Below, in pieces: positions 5,854 through 6,208 of a DNA stretch of 6,208 nucleotides. This DNA is from an uncultured Lysobacterales bacterium. GTDB taxonomy: Bacteria > Pseudomonadota > Gammaproteobacteria > Xanthomonadales > SZUA-36. How positions within the stretch are numbered: position 1 is the first letter of the stretch; every line of letters begins with the position of its first letter. Both the position numbers and the translations under genes were made by a program. The notes beneath the pieces are model-generated. The model did not search any database, was not told the DNA's origin, and was given only the letters and a program-made list of their open reading frames with translations. Location: positions 1-6,208 of the forward strand of contig CALJWY010000308.1 of NCBI GenBank assembly GCA_937974465.1. The letters are read 5' to 3'.

Positions 5854-6078
5854 ATGTGTCTCGGAATACCAATGCAAATTATTGATATTGATGGTTTTGT
5901 TGCAAGATGTGAAGCCAAGGGTGTCGAGCGTGATGTCAACCTGTTCATGATGCAGGAGGAAAAACTGGCCGTTGATGACTTTGTGGTTGTTCATGTCGGC
6001 TATGCCATTCAGAAAATCACCCAGGCTGAAGCCCAAACCGCCTGGGAACTCTACGACCAGATGCTAACGGCGGATTAA
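5854..6078 (+). CDS. hypC: HypC hydrogenase maturation chaperone
   Basis: This 74-residue protein matches HypC/HybG/HupF chaperones in length and sequence. The protein opens MCLGIPMQI, giving the essential C2 that remains after Met removal and coordinates the Fe(CN)2CO precursor with HypD. H47 in the VVVHVGYAI segment corresponds to the other conserved HypC residue. Its job is to hold the iron-cyanide-carbonyl moiety and deliver it to the large subunit precursor in the cytoplasm. The ribosome site GGAG (5841-5844) is 9 bases from the ATG. This is the first gene of the divergent operon, 6 bases before hypA. A HybG-type specialised paralogue cannot be excluded from the sequence alone. Confidence 0.96.
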   Translation: MCLGIPMQIIDIDGFVARCEAKGVERDVNLFMMQEEKLAVDDFVVVHVGYAIQKITQAEAQTAWELYDQMLTAD

Positions 6079-6084
6079 TCCCGC

Positions 6085-6208
6085 ATGCACGAACTCGCAA
6101 TATGCCAGGCATTGATGACCCAGGTCGAAGCCATCGCAGATAAGAACAAGGCTAGCCGCGTTGTCCGCATCACCCTCGGACTGGGTCCCCTCTCGGGTGT
6201 CGAAGAAC
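6085..6208 (+). CDS. hypA: HypA nickel-insertion protein, N-terminal 41 residues (partial, runs off right edge)
   Basis: The ATG at 6085 opens an unbroken frame to the window end. The product begins MHELAICQALM, with the nickel-binding MHE motif (H2) of HypA/HybF. The rest of the visible part (KASRVVRITLGLGPLSGVEE) matches the family's first beta strand and following loop. HypA works with HypB to put nickel into the large subunit after the iron centre is made. The zinc-binding cysteine pairs are beyond the window. It follows hypC by 6 bases without a clear Shine-Dalgarno sequence, suggesting translational coupling. HybF is the alternative name; the family itself is clear. Confidence 0.95.
   Translation, partial: MHELAICQALMTQVEAIADKNKASRVVRITLGLGPLSGVEE

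Overview
The window is one divergent [NiFe]-hydrogenase locus of a proteobacterium. Protein-level similarity to the Hyn/Isp hydrogenase of purple and chemolithotrophic sulfur bacteria (the Thiocapsa/Allochromatium type, group 1e) makes a gammaproteobacterial sulfur oxidiser the best guess. That taxonomic call is an inference from gene content, not from a marker gene. Coding density is high, base composition is balanced, and no mobile element, RNA gene, CRISPR array or clear terminator was seen. There is no gene-free stretch longer than about 140 bases.

Minus strand, read right to left from 5716 to the left edge, is a tightly packed seven-gene operon. It begins with hynD (maturation endopeptidase, GTG start), then a single-domain HupH/HyaF-C-terminal-type assembly protein overlapping it by ATGA. 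Next come hynS (Tat-exported small subunit), isp1 (b-type cytochrome of the NarI/DsrM kind) and isp2 (HdrD/DsrK-like FeS protein, overlapping isp1 by ATGA). An unrecognised 153-residue protein and hynL (large subunit, cut by the window edge at residue 380) complete it. The small and large subunit genes are separated by isp1-isp2 plus the extra gene; isp1-isp2 between hynS and hynL is the hallmark of Isp-type hydrogenases.

Plus strand, from 5854 to the right edge: hypC, then hypA (cut by the edge), the start of a hyp maturation operon.

The 137-base divergent intergenic region (5717-5853) holds a near-perfect FNR/Anr/FixK-type box, TTGATGCAAGTCAA, at 5769-5782. Candidate -10 elements lie at the same distance on each side, so one box could sit at the class II position (-41.5) for both operons. 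This would couple structural genes and Ni/Fe-centre maturation to low oxygen.

Working model: HypA and HypC, with Hyp proteins outside the window, build the NiFe(CN)2CO centre in pre-HynL, and HynD clips the HynL C-terminus. The HupH-like protein assists assembly, and HynS carries the complex through Tat. Periplasmic H2 oxidation then feeds electrons through three FeS clusters to haem b in Isp1 and on to the cytoplasmic FeS/CCG protein Isp2, which probably acts on a thiol/disulfide or sulfur-linked partner. The 153-residue protein is the one gene with no assignable role.
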